A DNA stretch of 64,000 bases from the NCBI RefSeq assembly GCF_003700275.1, contig NZ_RBRE01000084.1, positions 62,001 to 126,000 of the forward strand. Direction: 5' to 3'. The position numbers and the translations under genes are program-made. Source of the DNA: Pseudomonas cichorii (GTDB lineage Bacteria; Pseudomonadota; Gammaproteobacteria; Pseudomonadales; Pseudomonadaceae). How positions within the stretch are numbered: the stretch's first letter is position 1; every line of letters starts with the position of its first letter. This document shows positions 1 to 8,802 of this stretch, one piece after another. The notes under the pieces are model-generated. The model was not told where the DNA came from. It did not search any database and worked only from the letters and a program-made list of their open reading frames with translations.

Positions 1-744
1 CCTGCCATGGCTCCAATTCCGGTGGTCCCGACCTGCCACTACATGATGGGTGGTGTTGCCACCAACATTCATGGTCAGGCAATCACCCAGGACGCTGCTG
101 GCGTCGACCAGATCATTCCTGGTCTGTTCGCTGTAGGCGAAGTGGCTTGCGTATCGGTTCACGGTGCCAACCGCCTGGGTGGCAACTCGCTGCTCGATCT
201 GGTGGTCTTCGGTCGTGCTGCCGGTCTGCACCTTGAACAAAGCCTGCGTGAAGGTGTCGACTATCGTCGTGCCTCCGAGTCCGATATCGACGCTGCCCTG
301 GCACGTCTGGCCGGCCTCAACGAGCGCACCACTGGCGAAGACGTCGCTTCGCTGCGTAAAGAGCTGCAAAGCTGCATGCAGAACTACTTCGGTGTATTCC
401 GTACCGGTGAATACATGCAGAAGGGTATTGCCCAGCTGGCTGGCCTGCGCGAGCGCATTGCCAACGTCAAGATCAACGACAAGAGTCAGGCGTTCAACAC
501 TGCCCGTATCGAAGCGCTTGAACTGCAAAACCTGCTGGAAGTTGCCGAAGCTACGGCGATTGCCGCAGAGCATCGTAAGGAATCGCGCGGCGCCCACGCC
601 CGTGAAGACTTTGAAGATCGCGATGACGAAAACTGGTTGTGCCACACCCTGTACTTCCCGGGTGACAAGCGCGTAACCAAGCGTGCCGTGAACTTCTCGC
701 CGAAAACTGTTCCGACTTTTGAGCCTAAGATTCGGACTTATTAA
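1..744 (+). CDS. sdhA: Succinate dehydrogenase flavoprotein subunit, C-terminal part
   Basis: This is the C-terminal 247 codons of the catalytic flavoprotein of succinate dehydrogenase (complex II), which oxidises succinate to fumarate at the inner face of the cytoplasmic membrane. The reading frame is open to the left edge, so the start lies outside the window. The late FAD/substrate-domain segment is recognisable (HGANRLGGNSLLDLVVFGRAAG, from about codon 57), followed by the helical domain and a C-terminus ending in a conserved Tyr. Its stop lies 11 bases before the sdhB ATG, so the two genes are co-transcribed. Identification is by family recognition and by the neighbouring sdhB. Confidence 0.97.
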   Translation, partial: PAMAPIPVVPTCHYMMGGVATNIHGQAITQDAAGVDQIIPGLFAVGEVACVSVHGANRLGGNSLLDLVVFGRAAGLHLEQSLREGVDYRRASESDIDAALARLAGLNERTTGEDVASLRKELQSCMQNYFGVFRTGEYMQKGIAQLAGLRERIANVKINDKSQAFNTARIEALELQNLLEVAEATAIAAEHRKESRGAHAREDFEDRDDENWLCHTLYFPGDKRVTKRAVNFSPKTVPTFEPKIRTY

Positions 745-755
745 GGGTGACCGAT

Positions 756-1460
756 ATGTTGCAAGTCAGTGTTTATCGCTACAACCCTGAACAGGACGCT
801 GCGCCGTTCATGCAGGAATTCCAGGTCGATACCGGTGGTAAAGACCTGATGGTTCTGGATGTATTGGCTCTGGTCAAGGAACAGGATGAGGGTTTCTCGT
901 ATCGTCGCTCCTGCCGTGAAGGCGTATGTGGCTCCGATGGTATGAACATCAATGGCAAGAACGGTCTTGCCTGCATCACTCCACTGTCTGCCGTGGTCAA
1001 GAATAACAAGCTGATCGTGCGTCCATTGCCTGGTTTGCCGGTTATTCGTGACTTGGTCGTGGATATGAGCATCTTCTACAAGCAATACGAGAAGGTGAAG
1101 CCTTTCCTGCAGAACGATACTCCGGCTCCGGCCATCGAGCGTCTGCAGACTCCGGAAGAGCGCGAAAAGCTCGATGGTCTGTACGAGTGCATCCTGTGCG
1201 CCTGTTGCTCGACTTCCTGCCCGTCCTTCTGGTGGAATCCGGACAAGTTCCTCGGTCCTGCTGCGCTGCTGCAAGCCTATCGCTTCCTGGCTGACAGCCG
1301 TGATACCCGGACTACCGAGCGTCTGGCTTCACTGGATGACCCGTTCAGTGTGTTCCGTTGCCGCGGGATCATGAACTGCGTGAACGTATGCCCTAAAGGT
1401 CTTAACCCGACCAAGGCCATCGGACACGTACGCAACATGCTTCTGCAGAGCGGCGTCTGA
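756..1460 (+). CDS. sdhB: Succinate dehydrogenase iron-sulfur subunit
   Basis: This 234-residue protein carries electrons from the SdhA flavin to the membrane quinone site through three Fe-S clusters. The [2Fe-2S] ligand motif (RSCREGVCGSDGMNINGKNGLAC) lies near residues 50-75. The two C-terminal Cys groups (CILCACCSTSCPS and CRGIMNCVNVCPKGLNP) hold the [4Fe-4S] and [3Fe-4S] clusters. A GTG nine bases upstream is also in frame, but ATG at 756 gives the usual Pseudomonas N-terminus MLQVSVYRYNP and the expected length. It follows sdhA directly and ends the sdh operon before a 260-base gap to sucA. Confidence 0.97.
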   Translation: MLQVSVYRYNPEQDAAPFMQEFQVDTGGKDLMVLDVLALVKEQDEGFSYRRSCREGVCGSDGMNINGKNGLACITPLSAVVKNNKLIVRPLPGLPVIRDLVVDMSIFYKQYEKVKPFLQNDTPAPAIERLQTPEEREKLDGLYECILCACCSTSCPSFWWNPDKFLGPAALLQAYRFLADSRDTRTTERLASLDDPFSVFRCRGIMNCVNVCPKGLNPTKAIGHVRNMLLQSGV

Positions 1461-1498
1461 TTTATCGCAGTACCGTAACACCGTTGTACCTGTAAGTA

Positions 1499-1530
1499 GC
1501 TGCGGCGCAGGCTTCAACCGGCGCCGTAGC
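1499..1530 (+). terminator. Stem-loop after sdhB, possible terminator or attenuator
   Basis: A ten-base arm (1499-1508) pairs with 1521-1530 across a 12-base loop with a single G-T pair, and the sequence after it starts TTTAAC. The uridine run is short, so this may only partly stop transcription between sdhB and sucA. The rest of the 260-base gap shows no gene. Confidence 0.4.
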
Positions 1531-1637
1531 TTTAACCTGAGCAGTAGCTCGCAAGGCTGCCGCTCTTATTTTGAAGAAATGAGACCAGCAGGGGCATCCG
1601 GGCTGGTACCCGGGCTATCTGCGTGATCCTTAGTGAC

Positions 1638-1643
1638 TTGACA
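1638..1643 (+). promoter_or_regulatory. Perfect -35 hexamer upstream of sucA
   Basis: TTGACA lies 78 bases before the sucA start. I find no convincing -10 hexamer at 16-18 bases, so a sucA promoter here is only suggested. It would allow the suc genes to be transcribed separately from sdh. Confidence 0.25.
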
Positions 1644-1720
1644 TGGTCGCTGCACACGACTGTTTCACGTTTGCTATGGCGTCTTCGCCGGTGGTGTCCC
1701 CTTACCGAGGGTGACCAAGC

Positions 1721-4552
1721 ATGCAAGAAAGCGTGATGCAGCGCATGTGGAACAGTGCCCACCTATCCGGTGGTAACGCTGCCTATGTGGAAGAGCTTTA
1801 TGAGCTCTACCTGCACGACCCTAACGCTGTGCCAGAAGAATGGCGCACCTACTTTCAGAAGTTGCCAGCAGACGGCAACTCTGCCACCGATGTATCGCAT
1901 TCCACGATTCGCGATCATTTCGTGTTGCTGGGTAAAAACCAGCGCCGCGCTCAACCGGTATCTGCCGGGAGCGTGAGCAGCGAGCACGAGAAGAAGCAAG
2001 TCGAAGTATTGCGACTGATCCAGGCTTATCGTATGCGTGGCCATCAGGTCGCTCAGCTCGATCCGCTGGGCCTGTGGCAGCGTCCTGCGCCTGCTGATCT
2101 GTCGATCAATCATTACGGCTTGACCAATGCCGATCTTGATACGACTTTCCGCGCCGGCGACTTGTTCATCGGCAAAGAGGAAGCGAGCCTACGCGAAATT
2201 CACGAAGCGTTGCAGCAGACATATTGTCGCACCATCGGTTCTGAGTTCACGCACATCGTCGACTCCGAGCAGCGCAACTGGTTCATGCAACGTCTTGAAA
2301 GCGTGCGCGGCCGTCCTGCGTTCTCTGCTGAAATCCAGGGTCACCTGCTGGAGCGCGTCACTGCCGCCGAAGGTCTGGAAAAATACCTGGGTACCAAATA
2401 CCCGGGTACCAAGCGTTTCGGTCTGGAAGGTGGCGAGAGCCTGATCCCGATGCTGGACGAGCTGATCCAGCGTTCCGGTTCCTACGGCACCAAGGAAGTC
2501 GTGATCGGTATGGCCCACCGTGGCCGTCTGAACGTGCTGGTCAACACCTTCGGCAAGAACCCGCGCGAGCTGTTCGACGAGTTCGAGGGCAAGAAGAAAG
2601 TGGAGCTGGGCTCCGGTGACGTCAAATACCACCAGGGTTTCTCTTCCAACGTAATGACCGCAGGTGGCGAAGTTCACCTGGCCATGGCATTCAACCCGTC
2701 TCACCTGGAAATCGTTTCTCCGGTGGTCGAGGGGTCCGTGCGTGCGCGTCAGGATCGTCGTAACGATCCGGATGGTGACAAGGTTCTGCCGATTTCCCTC
2801 CACGGTGATGCTGCATTCGCAGGTCAGGGCGTGGTCATGGAAACCTTCCAGATGTCGCAGACTCGCGGCTTCAAGACTGGCGGCACGATCCATATCGTCA
2901 TCAACAACCAAGTTGGTTTCACCATCAGCAACCCGCTGGACTCGCGTTCTACCGAGTACGCCACCGACGTTGCGAAGATGATCCAGGCGCCGATTCTCCA
3001 TGTGAATGGCGATGACCCGGAAGCCGTGGTGTTCGTGACCCAGCTGGCTATCGATTACCGCATGCAGTTCAAGCGTGACATCGTGATCGATCTGGTCTGC
3101 TACCGTCGTCGCGGTCACAACGAAGCGGACGAGCCTAGCGGCACCCAGCCTTTGATGTACCAGCAGATCACCAAGCAGCGCACCACTCGCGAGCTCTATG
3201 CCGAGCAGTTGATCAAGTCCGGAGTCCTCACCGAGGAACGTGTCCAGGCCAAGATCGATGACTACCGCAATGCGCTGGACAACGGTCTGCATGTTGTGAA
3301 AAGTCTGGTCAAGGAGCCGAACAAGGAACTGTTCGTCGACTGGCGTCCGTATCTGGGCCATGCCTGGACTGCGCGTCACGACACGCGCTTCGACCTCAAG
3401 ACCCTGCAGGAACTGTCGGCCAAGCTGATGGAGCTGCCGGAAGGCTTCGTGGTTCAGCGTCAGGTCCAGAAGATCTACGAAGACCGTCAGAAGATGCAAG
3501 CCGGTGGCCTGCCGATCAACTGGGGTTACGCTGAAACCATGGCGTACGCGACCCTGGCGTTTGAAGGTCACCCGATCCGCATGACGGGTCAGGACATCGG
3601 TCGCGGTACGTTCTCGCACCGTCACGCCGTGCTCCACAACCAGAAGGATGCAGGCACCTACATTCCTCTGAAGAACCTGTTCGCCGGTCAGCCACGTTTT
3701 GACCTGTACGACTCGTTCCTCTCCGAAGAAGCGGTACTGGCATACGAATACGGCTACTCGACCACCGAGCCTAACGCTCTGGTTATCTGGGAAGCCCAGT
3801 TCGGCGACTTCGCCAACGGTGCGCAAGTGGTCATAGACCAGTTCATCACCAGCGGCGAGCACAAGTGGGGCCGTTTGTGCGGTCTGACCATGCTGTTGCC
3901 TCACGGTTATGAAGGGCAGGGGCCTGAGCACTCGTCCGCGCGTCTGGAGCGTTACCTGCAACTGTGCGCCGAGCACAACATCCAGGTGTGTGTGCCGACC
4001 ACTCCGGCGCAGATCTACCACTTGCTGCGTCGTCAGGTGATTCGCCCGCTGCGCAAGCCGTTGATCGTGCTGACGCCCAAGTCGCTGTTGCGCCACAAGC
4101 TGGCGGTATCGACTCTGGAAGAACTGGCCGAAGGCTCGTTCCAGACCGTTATCCCGGAAGTCGATGCTCTCGACCCGGCCAAGGTGACCCGACTGGTTCT
4201 GTGCGGCGGCAAGGTCTACTACGACCTGCTGGAGAAGCGCCGTGCCGAAGGTCGCGAAGACATCGCCATCGTGCGTATCGAACAGCTGTATCCGTTCCCT
4301 GAAGATGATCTCATGGAAGCGATCGCGCCTTACACCAACCTGCAGAATGTAGCGTGGTGTCAGGAAGAGCCGATGAACCAGGGTGCCTGGTACAGCAGTC
4401 AACACCACTTGCGCCGCAGCATGAGCAACCACAACCGCAGCCTCGTTCTCGAGTATGCCGGTCGTGATGCTTCTGCCGCTCCAGCCTGTGGTTATGCTTC
4501 GATGCATGCCGAGCAGCAGGAAAAACTCCTGCAAGATGCCTTCACTGTTTAA
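1721..4552 (+). CDS. sucA: 2-oxoglutarate dehydrogenase E1 component
   Basis: This 943-residue thiamine-diphosphate enzyme decarboxylates 2-oxoglutarate and passes the succinyl group to the lipoyl arm of SucB in the cytosolic 2-oxoglutarate dehydrogenase complex. The N-terminus MQESVMQRMWNSAHLSGGN and the full length match the pseudomonad family. Visible landmarks are the HGDAAFAGQGVV and NNQVGFT segments of the ThDP/Mg site and LPHGYEGQGPEHSSARLERY in the transketolase-like C-terminal half. It is followed 41 bases later by sucB. The start is preceded by a GAGGGTG ribosome-binding site. Confidence 0.98.
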   Translation: MQESVMQRMWNSAHLSGGNAAYVEELYELYLHDPNAVPEEWRTYFQKLPADGNSATDVSHSTIRDHFVLLGKNQRRAQPVSAGSVSSEHEKKQVEVLRLIQAYRMRGHQVAQLDPLGLWQRPAPADLSINHYGLTNADLDTTFRAGDLFIGKEEASLREIHEALQQTYCRTIGSEFTHIVDSEQRNWFMQRLESVRGRPAFSAEIQGHLLERVTAAEGLEKYLGTKYPGTKRFGLEGGESLIPMLDELIQRSGSYGTKEVVIGMAHRGRLNVLVNTFGKNPRELFDEFEGKKKVELGSGDVKYHQGFSSNVMTAGGEVHLAMAFNPSHLEIVSPVVEGSVRARQDRRNDPDGDKVLPISLHGDAAFAGQGVVMETFQMSQTRGFKTGGTIHIVINNQVGFTISNPLDSRSTEYATDVAKMIQAPILHVNGDDPEAVVFVTQLAIDYRMQFKRDIVIDLVCYRRRGHNEADEPSGTQPLMYQQITKQRTTRELYAEQLIKSGVLTEERVQAKIDDYRNALDNGLHVVKSLVKEPNKELFVDWRPYLGHAWTARHDTRFDLKTLQELSAKLMELPEGFVVQRQVQKIYEDRQKMQAGGLPINWGYAETMAYATLAFEGHPIRMTGQDIGRGTFSHRHAVLHNQKDAGTYIPLKNLFAGQPRFDLYDSFLSEEAVLAYEYGYSTTEPNALVIWEAQFGDFANGAQVVIDQFITSGEHKWGRLCGLTMLLPHGYEGQGPEHSSARLERYLQLCAEHNIQVCVPTTPAQIYHLLRRQVIRPLRKPLIVLTPKSLLRHKLAVSTLEELAEGSFQTVIPEVDALDPAKVTRLVLCGGKVYYDLLEKRRAEGREDIAIVRIEQLYPFPEDDLMEAIAPYTNLQNVAWCQEEPMNQGAWYSSQHHLRRSMSNHNRSLVLEYAGRDASAAPACGYASMHAEQQEKLLQDAFTV

Positions 4553-4593
4553 CGCCTTCGAGCATTAGAAACCGAATTAAGGAATTACAGATA

Positions 4594-5817
4594 ATGGCTA
4601 TCGAGATCAAAGCCCCCTCTTTCCCGGAATCCGTTGCCGATGGCACCATTTCCAAATGGCACAAACAGCCGGGCGAGGCGGTAAAACGTGACGAACTGCT
4701 GGTCGATATCGAGACTGACAAGGTTGTCCTTGAAGTCCTGGCCGAAGCAGACGGCGTACTGGCGTCGATCGTGAAAGGCGAGGGCGACACCGTCCTGTCC
4801 AACGAAGTGATTGCAACCCTGGATGCCGGTGCTACCGCATCTGCTGCTCCTGCTGCCGCGGCGGCTCCTGCTGCTGCGCCAGCCCAGGCCGCTGCATCGG
4901 CTGCCGATGACGATGCAATCGCCGCTCCTGCCGCTCGCAAGCTGGCTGAAGAAAACGGCATCAACCTGGCCAGCGTCAAGGGCACTGGCAAGGATGGTCG
5001 TGTAACCAAGGAAGACGTGGTTGCCGCTGTCGAAGCCAAGAAGTCCGCGCCGGCTGCTGCTCCTGCTGCCAAGCCTGCTGCAGCCGCTGCTGCTCCGGTA
5101 CTGGCTGCCGGCGACCGCGTCGAGAAGCGTGTACCGATGACTCGCGTACGTGCCACCGTTGCCAAGCGTCTGGTCGAAGCCCAGTCGAACATGGCGATGC
5201 TGACCACGTTCAACGAAGTCGACATGACCGAAGTCATGGCACTGCGCTCCAAGTACAAGGACCTGTTCGAGAAGTCCCACAATGGCGTACGCCTGGGCTT
5301 CATGTCGTTCTTCGTCAAGGCTGCTACCGAAGCGCTGAAACGCTTCCCGGCAGTCAACGCTTCGATCGACGGCAGCGACATCGTTTACCACGGCTATGCC
5401 GACGTCGGCGTTGCCGTATCCAGCGATCGTGGTCTGGTCGTACCGGTTCTGCGTAACGCCGAACTGATGAGCCTGGCTGAAATCGAAGGCGGCATCGCCA
5501 CCTTCGGCAAGAAGGCTCGTGACGGCAAGCTGTCGATGGACGAGATGACTGGTGGTACCTTCACCATCACCAACGGTGGTACCTTCGGTTCGATGATGTC
5601 GACGCCGATCGTCAACCCGCCACAGGCTGCGATTCTGGGCATGCACAACATCCTGCAGCGTCCTATGGCAATCAATGGTCAGGTTGTCATCCGTCCGATG
5701 ATGTATCTGGCGCTGTCGTACGATCACCGTTTGATCGATGGTAAAGAAGCTGTAACCTTCCTCGTTACCATCAAGAACCTGCTGGAAGATCCGGCTCGTC
5801 TGCTGCTGGATATCTGA
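4594..5817 (+). CDS. sucB: 2-oxoglutarate dehydrogenase E2, dihydrolipoyl succinyltransferase
   Basis: This 407-residue protein is the core of the 2-oxoglutarate dehydrogenase complex; it takes the succinyl group from E1 and hands it to CoA. In order it has one N-terminal lipoyl domain with the modified lysine at K43 (IETDKVVLE), an Ala/Pro-rich swinging linker, a peripheral-subunit-binding domain at about 108-145, a second Ala/Pro linker, and the catalytic domain with the SYDHRLIDG motif (H378). It sits between sucA and the dedicated lipoamide dehydrogenase gene. Confidence 0.98.
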   Translation: MAIEIKAPSFPESVADGTISKWHKQPGEAVKRDELLVDIETDKVVLEVLAEADGVLASIVKGEGDTVLSNEVIATLDAGATASAAPAAAAAPAAAPAQAAASAADDDAIAAPAARKLAEENGINLASVKGTGKDGRVTKEDVVAAVEAKKSAPAAAPAAKPAAAAAAPVLAAGDRVEKRVPMTRVRATVAKRLVEAQSNMAMLTTFNEVDMTEVMALRSKYKDLFEKSHNGVRLGFMSFFVKAATEALKRFPAVNASIDGSDIVYHGYADVGVAVSSDRGLVVPVLRNAELMSLAEIEGGIATFGKKARDGKLSMDEMTGGTFTITNGGTFGSMMSTPIVNPPQAAILGMHNILQRPMAINGQVVIRPMMYLALSYDHRLIDGKEAVTFLVTIKNLLEDPARLLLDI

Positions 5818-5822
5818 TGGCG

Positions 5823-5883
5823 CAGCCCCGCGCTGCAAGTCGCGTGCTTCAAGACGAAGTACAGCGGCCTGCAGCCGGGGCTG
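5823..5883. repeat. Inverted repeat after sucB
   Basis: Eight-base arms CAGCCCCG (5823-5830) and CGGGGCTG (5876-5883) enclose about 45 bases that also carry complementary pieces. It could fold in the sucB-lpdG intergenic mRNA. No uridine run follows, so a simple terminator is unlikely. Confidence 0.4.
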
Positions 5884-5939
5884 GTATGTTGCATCTAATC
5901 AACAGGTTGCAAGCATGCCCTGCAGAACAGTGCAGACCG

Positions 5940-5970
5940 GCTTGTAGCTTGCAGCTTGAAGCTCGCAGCT
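5940..5970. repeat. Tandem heptamer GCTTGNA upstream of lpdG
   Basis: Four head-to-tail copies of a seven-base unit (GCTTGTA, GCTTGCA, GCTTGAA, GCTCGCA) plus a partial GCT end 18 bases before the lpdG start and just before its AGGA ribosome-binding site. The unit length is not a multiple of three and the stretch is non-coding when lpdG is started at 5989. Confidence 0.7.
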
Positions 5971-5988
5971 AAAAAGGAACTCTTTTTT

Positions 5989-7425
5989 ATGTCCCAGAAA
6001 TTCGACGTGGTAGTGATTGGCGCAGGCCCTGGCGGTTATGTTGCCGCCATCAAGGCTGCGCAACTTGGTTTCAAGACTGCCTGCATCGAGAAGTATCAGG
6101 ACAAGGAAGGCAAGCTGGCCTTGGGCGGTACCTGCCTGAACGTCGGTTGCATTCCTTCCAAGGCGCTGCTGGACAGCTCGTGGAAGTTCTACGAAGCCAA
6201 GAACGGCTTCGGCGTTCACGGTATCTCGACTTCGGAAGTCGCTATCGACGTACCTGCGATGGTTGGCCGCAAGTCCACTATCGTCAAGAACCTGACTGGC
6301 GGCGTTTCCAGCCTGTTCAAGGCCAATGGCGTGACTACTCTGCAAGGTCACGGCAAACTGCTGGCCGGCAAGAAAGTCGAGCTGACCGCTGCCGACGGCA
6401 CCGTTGAAATCATCGAAGCCGAGCATGTGATCCTGGCCTCCGGTTCGCGTCCGATCGACATTCCACCGGCTCCGGTCGACCAGAATGTCATCGTCGACTC
6501 CACCGGCGCCCTGGAATTCCAGGCCGTTCCGAAGCGTCTGGGCGTGATCGGCGCTGGTGTTATCGGTCTGGAACTGGGCTCGGTATGGGCTCGCCTGGGT
6601 GCTCAGGTTACCGTTCTGGAAGCGCTGGACAAGTTCCTGCCTGCCGCTGACGAAGCTGTTTCCAAGGAAGCGCTGAAGACCTTCACCAAGCAAGGTCTGG
6701 ACGTCAAGCTGGGCGCTCGCGTAACCGGCTCCAAGGTCAATGGCGAAGAAGTCGTCGTGACCTACACCGATGCTGCCGGCGAGCAGACCATCACTTTCGA
6801 CCGCCTGATCGTTGCCGTTGGCCGTCGTCCAGTGACCACCGACCTGCTGGCTGCCGATAGCGGCGTGGACCTGGATGAGCGTGGCTTCATCTATGTCGAC
6901 GACTACTGCACCACCAGCGTACCGGGCGTTTACGCCATCGGTGACGTGGTTCGTGGTCTGATGCTGGCGCACAAGGCCTCGGAAGAGGGCATCATGGTCG
7001 TCGAGCGCATCAAGGGCCACAAGGCTCAGATGAACTACAACCTGATCCCTTCGGTTATCTACACTCACCCGGAAATCGCGTGGGTTGGCAAGACCGAGCA
7101 GACCCTGAAGAGCGAAGGCGTTGAAGTCAACGTCGGCACCTTCCCGTTCGCAGCCAGTGGCCGTGCCATGGCCGCCAACGACACCGGTGGTTTCGTCAAG
7201 ATCATCGCCGATGCCAAGACCGACCGCGTCCTGGGTGTGCACGTGATTGGCCCAAGCGCTGCCGAGCTGGTACAGCAGGGCGCGATTGCAATGGAATTCG
7301 GTAGCAGTGCAGAAGACATCGGCATGATGGTCTTCTCGCACCCGACTCTGTCCGAAGCGCTTCACGAAGCGGCCCTGGCGGTGAATGGCGGTGCCATCCA
7401 CATCCAGAACCGTAAAAAACGCTAA
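5989..7425 (+). CDS. lpdG: Dihydrolipoamide dehydrogenase (E3)
   Basis: This 478-residue FAD/NAD oxidoreductase reoxidises the dihydrolipoyl arm of SucB and reduces NAD+. The FAD-binding GAGPGG motif is at 11-16, the redox-active disulfide is C49/C54 in GGTCLNVGC, the NAD-binding GAGVIGLELG follows mid-protein, and the C-terminal HPTLSEALHE motif supplies the catalytic His-Glu pair. ATG at 5989 gives the family N-terminus MSQKFDVVVIGAG. An in-frame ATG 33 bases upstream would translate part of the heptamer repeat and is rejected. I use lpdG because the gene sits between sucB and sucC, the order I know for the pseudomonad Lpd of this complex. Confidence 0.96.
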   Translation: MSQKFDVVVIGAGPGGYVAAIKAAQLGFKTACIEKYQDKEGKLALGGTCLNVGCIPSKALLDSSWKFYEAKNGFGVHGISTSEVAIDVPAMVGRKSTIVKNLTGGVSSLFKANGVTTLQGHGKLLAGKKVELTAADGTVEIIEAEHVILASGSRPIDIPPAPVDQNVIVDSTGALEFQAVPKRLGVIGAGVIGLELGSVWARLGAQVTVLEALDKFLPAADEAVSKEALKTFTKQGLDVKLGARVTGSKVNGEEVVVTYTDAAGEQTITFDRLIVAVGRRPVTTDLLAADSGVDLDERGFIYVDDYCTTSVPGVYAIGDVVRGLMLAHKASEEGIMVVERIKGHKAQMNYNLIPSVIYTHPEIAWVGKTEQTLKSEGVEVNVGTFPFAASGRAMAANDTGGFVKIIADAKTDRVLGVHVIGPSAAELVQQGAIAMEFGSSAEDIGMMVFSHPTLSEALHEAALAVNGGAIHIQNRKKR

Positions 7426-7441
7426 GACAACAAGAGAAAAC

Positions 7442-7600
7442 CACGACGGAATGCCCGTCGTGAGCCTTGCGAGCAAGACTCACCGCGGAAATTCCGCCGG
7501 ACTCGACCTCTCAGGCGGCTTCAGAAGTGTTGAATGACACTTCTGTAGTCAGCCAGGAGTAGCGGTCACAGGTGGTGCGGCACGCTGAACGTGCAGCACC
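7442..7600. other. Run of four stem-loops between lpdG and sucC
   Basis: Four short inverted repeats follow each other: CACGACGG/CCGTCGTG (7442-7462), GCGGAAATTCCGC (around 7487-7499), AGAAGTGT/ACACTTCT (7526-7547), and GGTGC..CACG/CGTG..GCACC (7573-7600). None has a strong uridine tail. They may be mRNA processing or stabilising elements in a suc transcript, or part of a promoter region for sucCD; the sequence does not decide. Confidence 0.5.
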
Positions 7601-7635
7601 GAATGCGCAGTACCTAAACGAAGACGGTAATAAGC

Positions 7636-8802
7636 ATGAATCTTCACGAGTATCAGGGTAAGCAGCTGTTCGCTGAATACGGCCTGCCAGTATCCAAAGG
7701 CTACGCAGTAGACACCCCGGAAGCAGCAGCAGAAGCTTGCGACAAGATCGGTGGTACCGAATGGGTCGTCAAGGCTCAGGTTCACGCTGGTGGTCGCGGT
7801 AAAGCGGGCGGCGTCAAGCTGGTTCGCAGCAAGGAAGACGCAGCAGCGTTCGCACAGCAATGGCTGGGCAAGCGTCTGGTTACTTACCAGACCGACGCCA
7901 ATGGTCAACCAGTGACCAAGATCCTGGTCGAATCCTGCACTGACATCGCCAAAGAGCTGTACCTGGGCGCTGTAGTCGATCGCTCCAGCCGTCGTATCGT
8001 GTTCATGGCTTCCACCGAAGGTGGCGTGGACATCGAGAAAATCGCTCACGACACTCCTGAAAAGATTCTCAAGGCCACTATCGATCCACTGGTTGGCGCT
8101 CAGCCATTCCAGGGTCGCGAGCTGGCTTTCCAGCTGGGTCTGGAAGGCAAGCAGGTTGCTCAGTTCGCCAAGATCTTCATCGGTCTGGCCAAACTGTTCC
8201 AGGACCACGATCTGGCCCTGCTGGAAGTCAACCCGCTGGTGATCAAGGCTGACGGCGATCTGCACTGCCTGGACGCCAAGATCAACATCGACGCCAACGC
8301 CATGTACCGTCAGCCAAAGCTGAAGGCTTTCCACGATCCTTCGCAGGATGATCCGCGCGAAGCTCACGCTGCCAAGTTCGAACTGAACTACGTAGCGCTG
8401 GAAGGTAACATCGGCTGCATGGTCAACGGTGCCGGCCTGGCCATGGGTACCATGGACATCGTCAATCTGCATGGCGGCAAGCCAGCCAACTTCCTCGACG
8501 TTGGTGGTGGTGCTACCAAGGAGCGCGTTACCGAAGCGTTCAAGATCATCCTGTCCGACACCAATGTCGCGGCGGTACTGGTCAACATCTTCGGCGGCAT
8601 CGTTCGTTGCGACATGATTGCCGAAGGCATCATCGGTGCAGTGAAAGAAGTCGGCGTTAAAATCCCGGTTGTTGTTCGCCTTGAAGGCAACAACGCTGAG
8701 CTGGGCGCTAAAGTACTGGCAGAAAGCGGTTTGAACATCATCGCGGCTACCAGCCTGACCGACGCTGCTCAACAAGTTGTCAAAGCTGCGGAGGGCAAGT
8801 AA
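7636..8802 (+). CDS. sucC: Succinyl-CoA synthetase beta subunit
   Basis: This 388-residue ATP-grasp protein forms, with SucD, the enzyme that converts succinyl-CoA to succinate with formation of a nucleoside triphosphate. The N-terminus MNLHEYQGKQLFAEYGLPV is diagnostic, as are the nucleotide-binding VKAQVHAGGRGKAGG and the FDVGGGA-type segment (FLDVGGGATKERV). Its TAA stop shares its last base with the sucD ATG (TAATG), which indicates translational coupling and equal expression of the two subunits. Confidence 0.98.
   Translation: MNLHEYQGKQLFAEYGLPVSKGYAVDTPEAAAEACDKIGGTEWVVKAQVHAGGRGKAGGVKLVRSKEDAAAFAQQWLGKRLVTYQTDANGQPVTKILVESCTDIAKELYLGAVVDRSSRRIVFMASTEGGVDIEKIAHDTPEKILKATIDPLVGAQPFQGRELAFQLGLEGKQVAQFAKIFIGLAKLFQDHDLALLEVNPLVIKADGDLHCLDAKINIDANAMYRQPKLKAFHDPSQDDPREAHAAKFELNYVALEGNIGCMVNGAGLAMGTMDIVNLHGGKPANFLDVGGGATKERVTEAFKIILSDTNVAAVLVNIFGGIVRCDMIAEGIIGAVKEVGVKIPVVVRLEGNNAELGAKVLAESGLNIIAATSLTDAAQQVVKAAEGK

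Noticed and set aside
2189..4534. 781-codon open frame opposite sucA
   Set aside because: Antisense shadow of a well-recognised gene.
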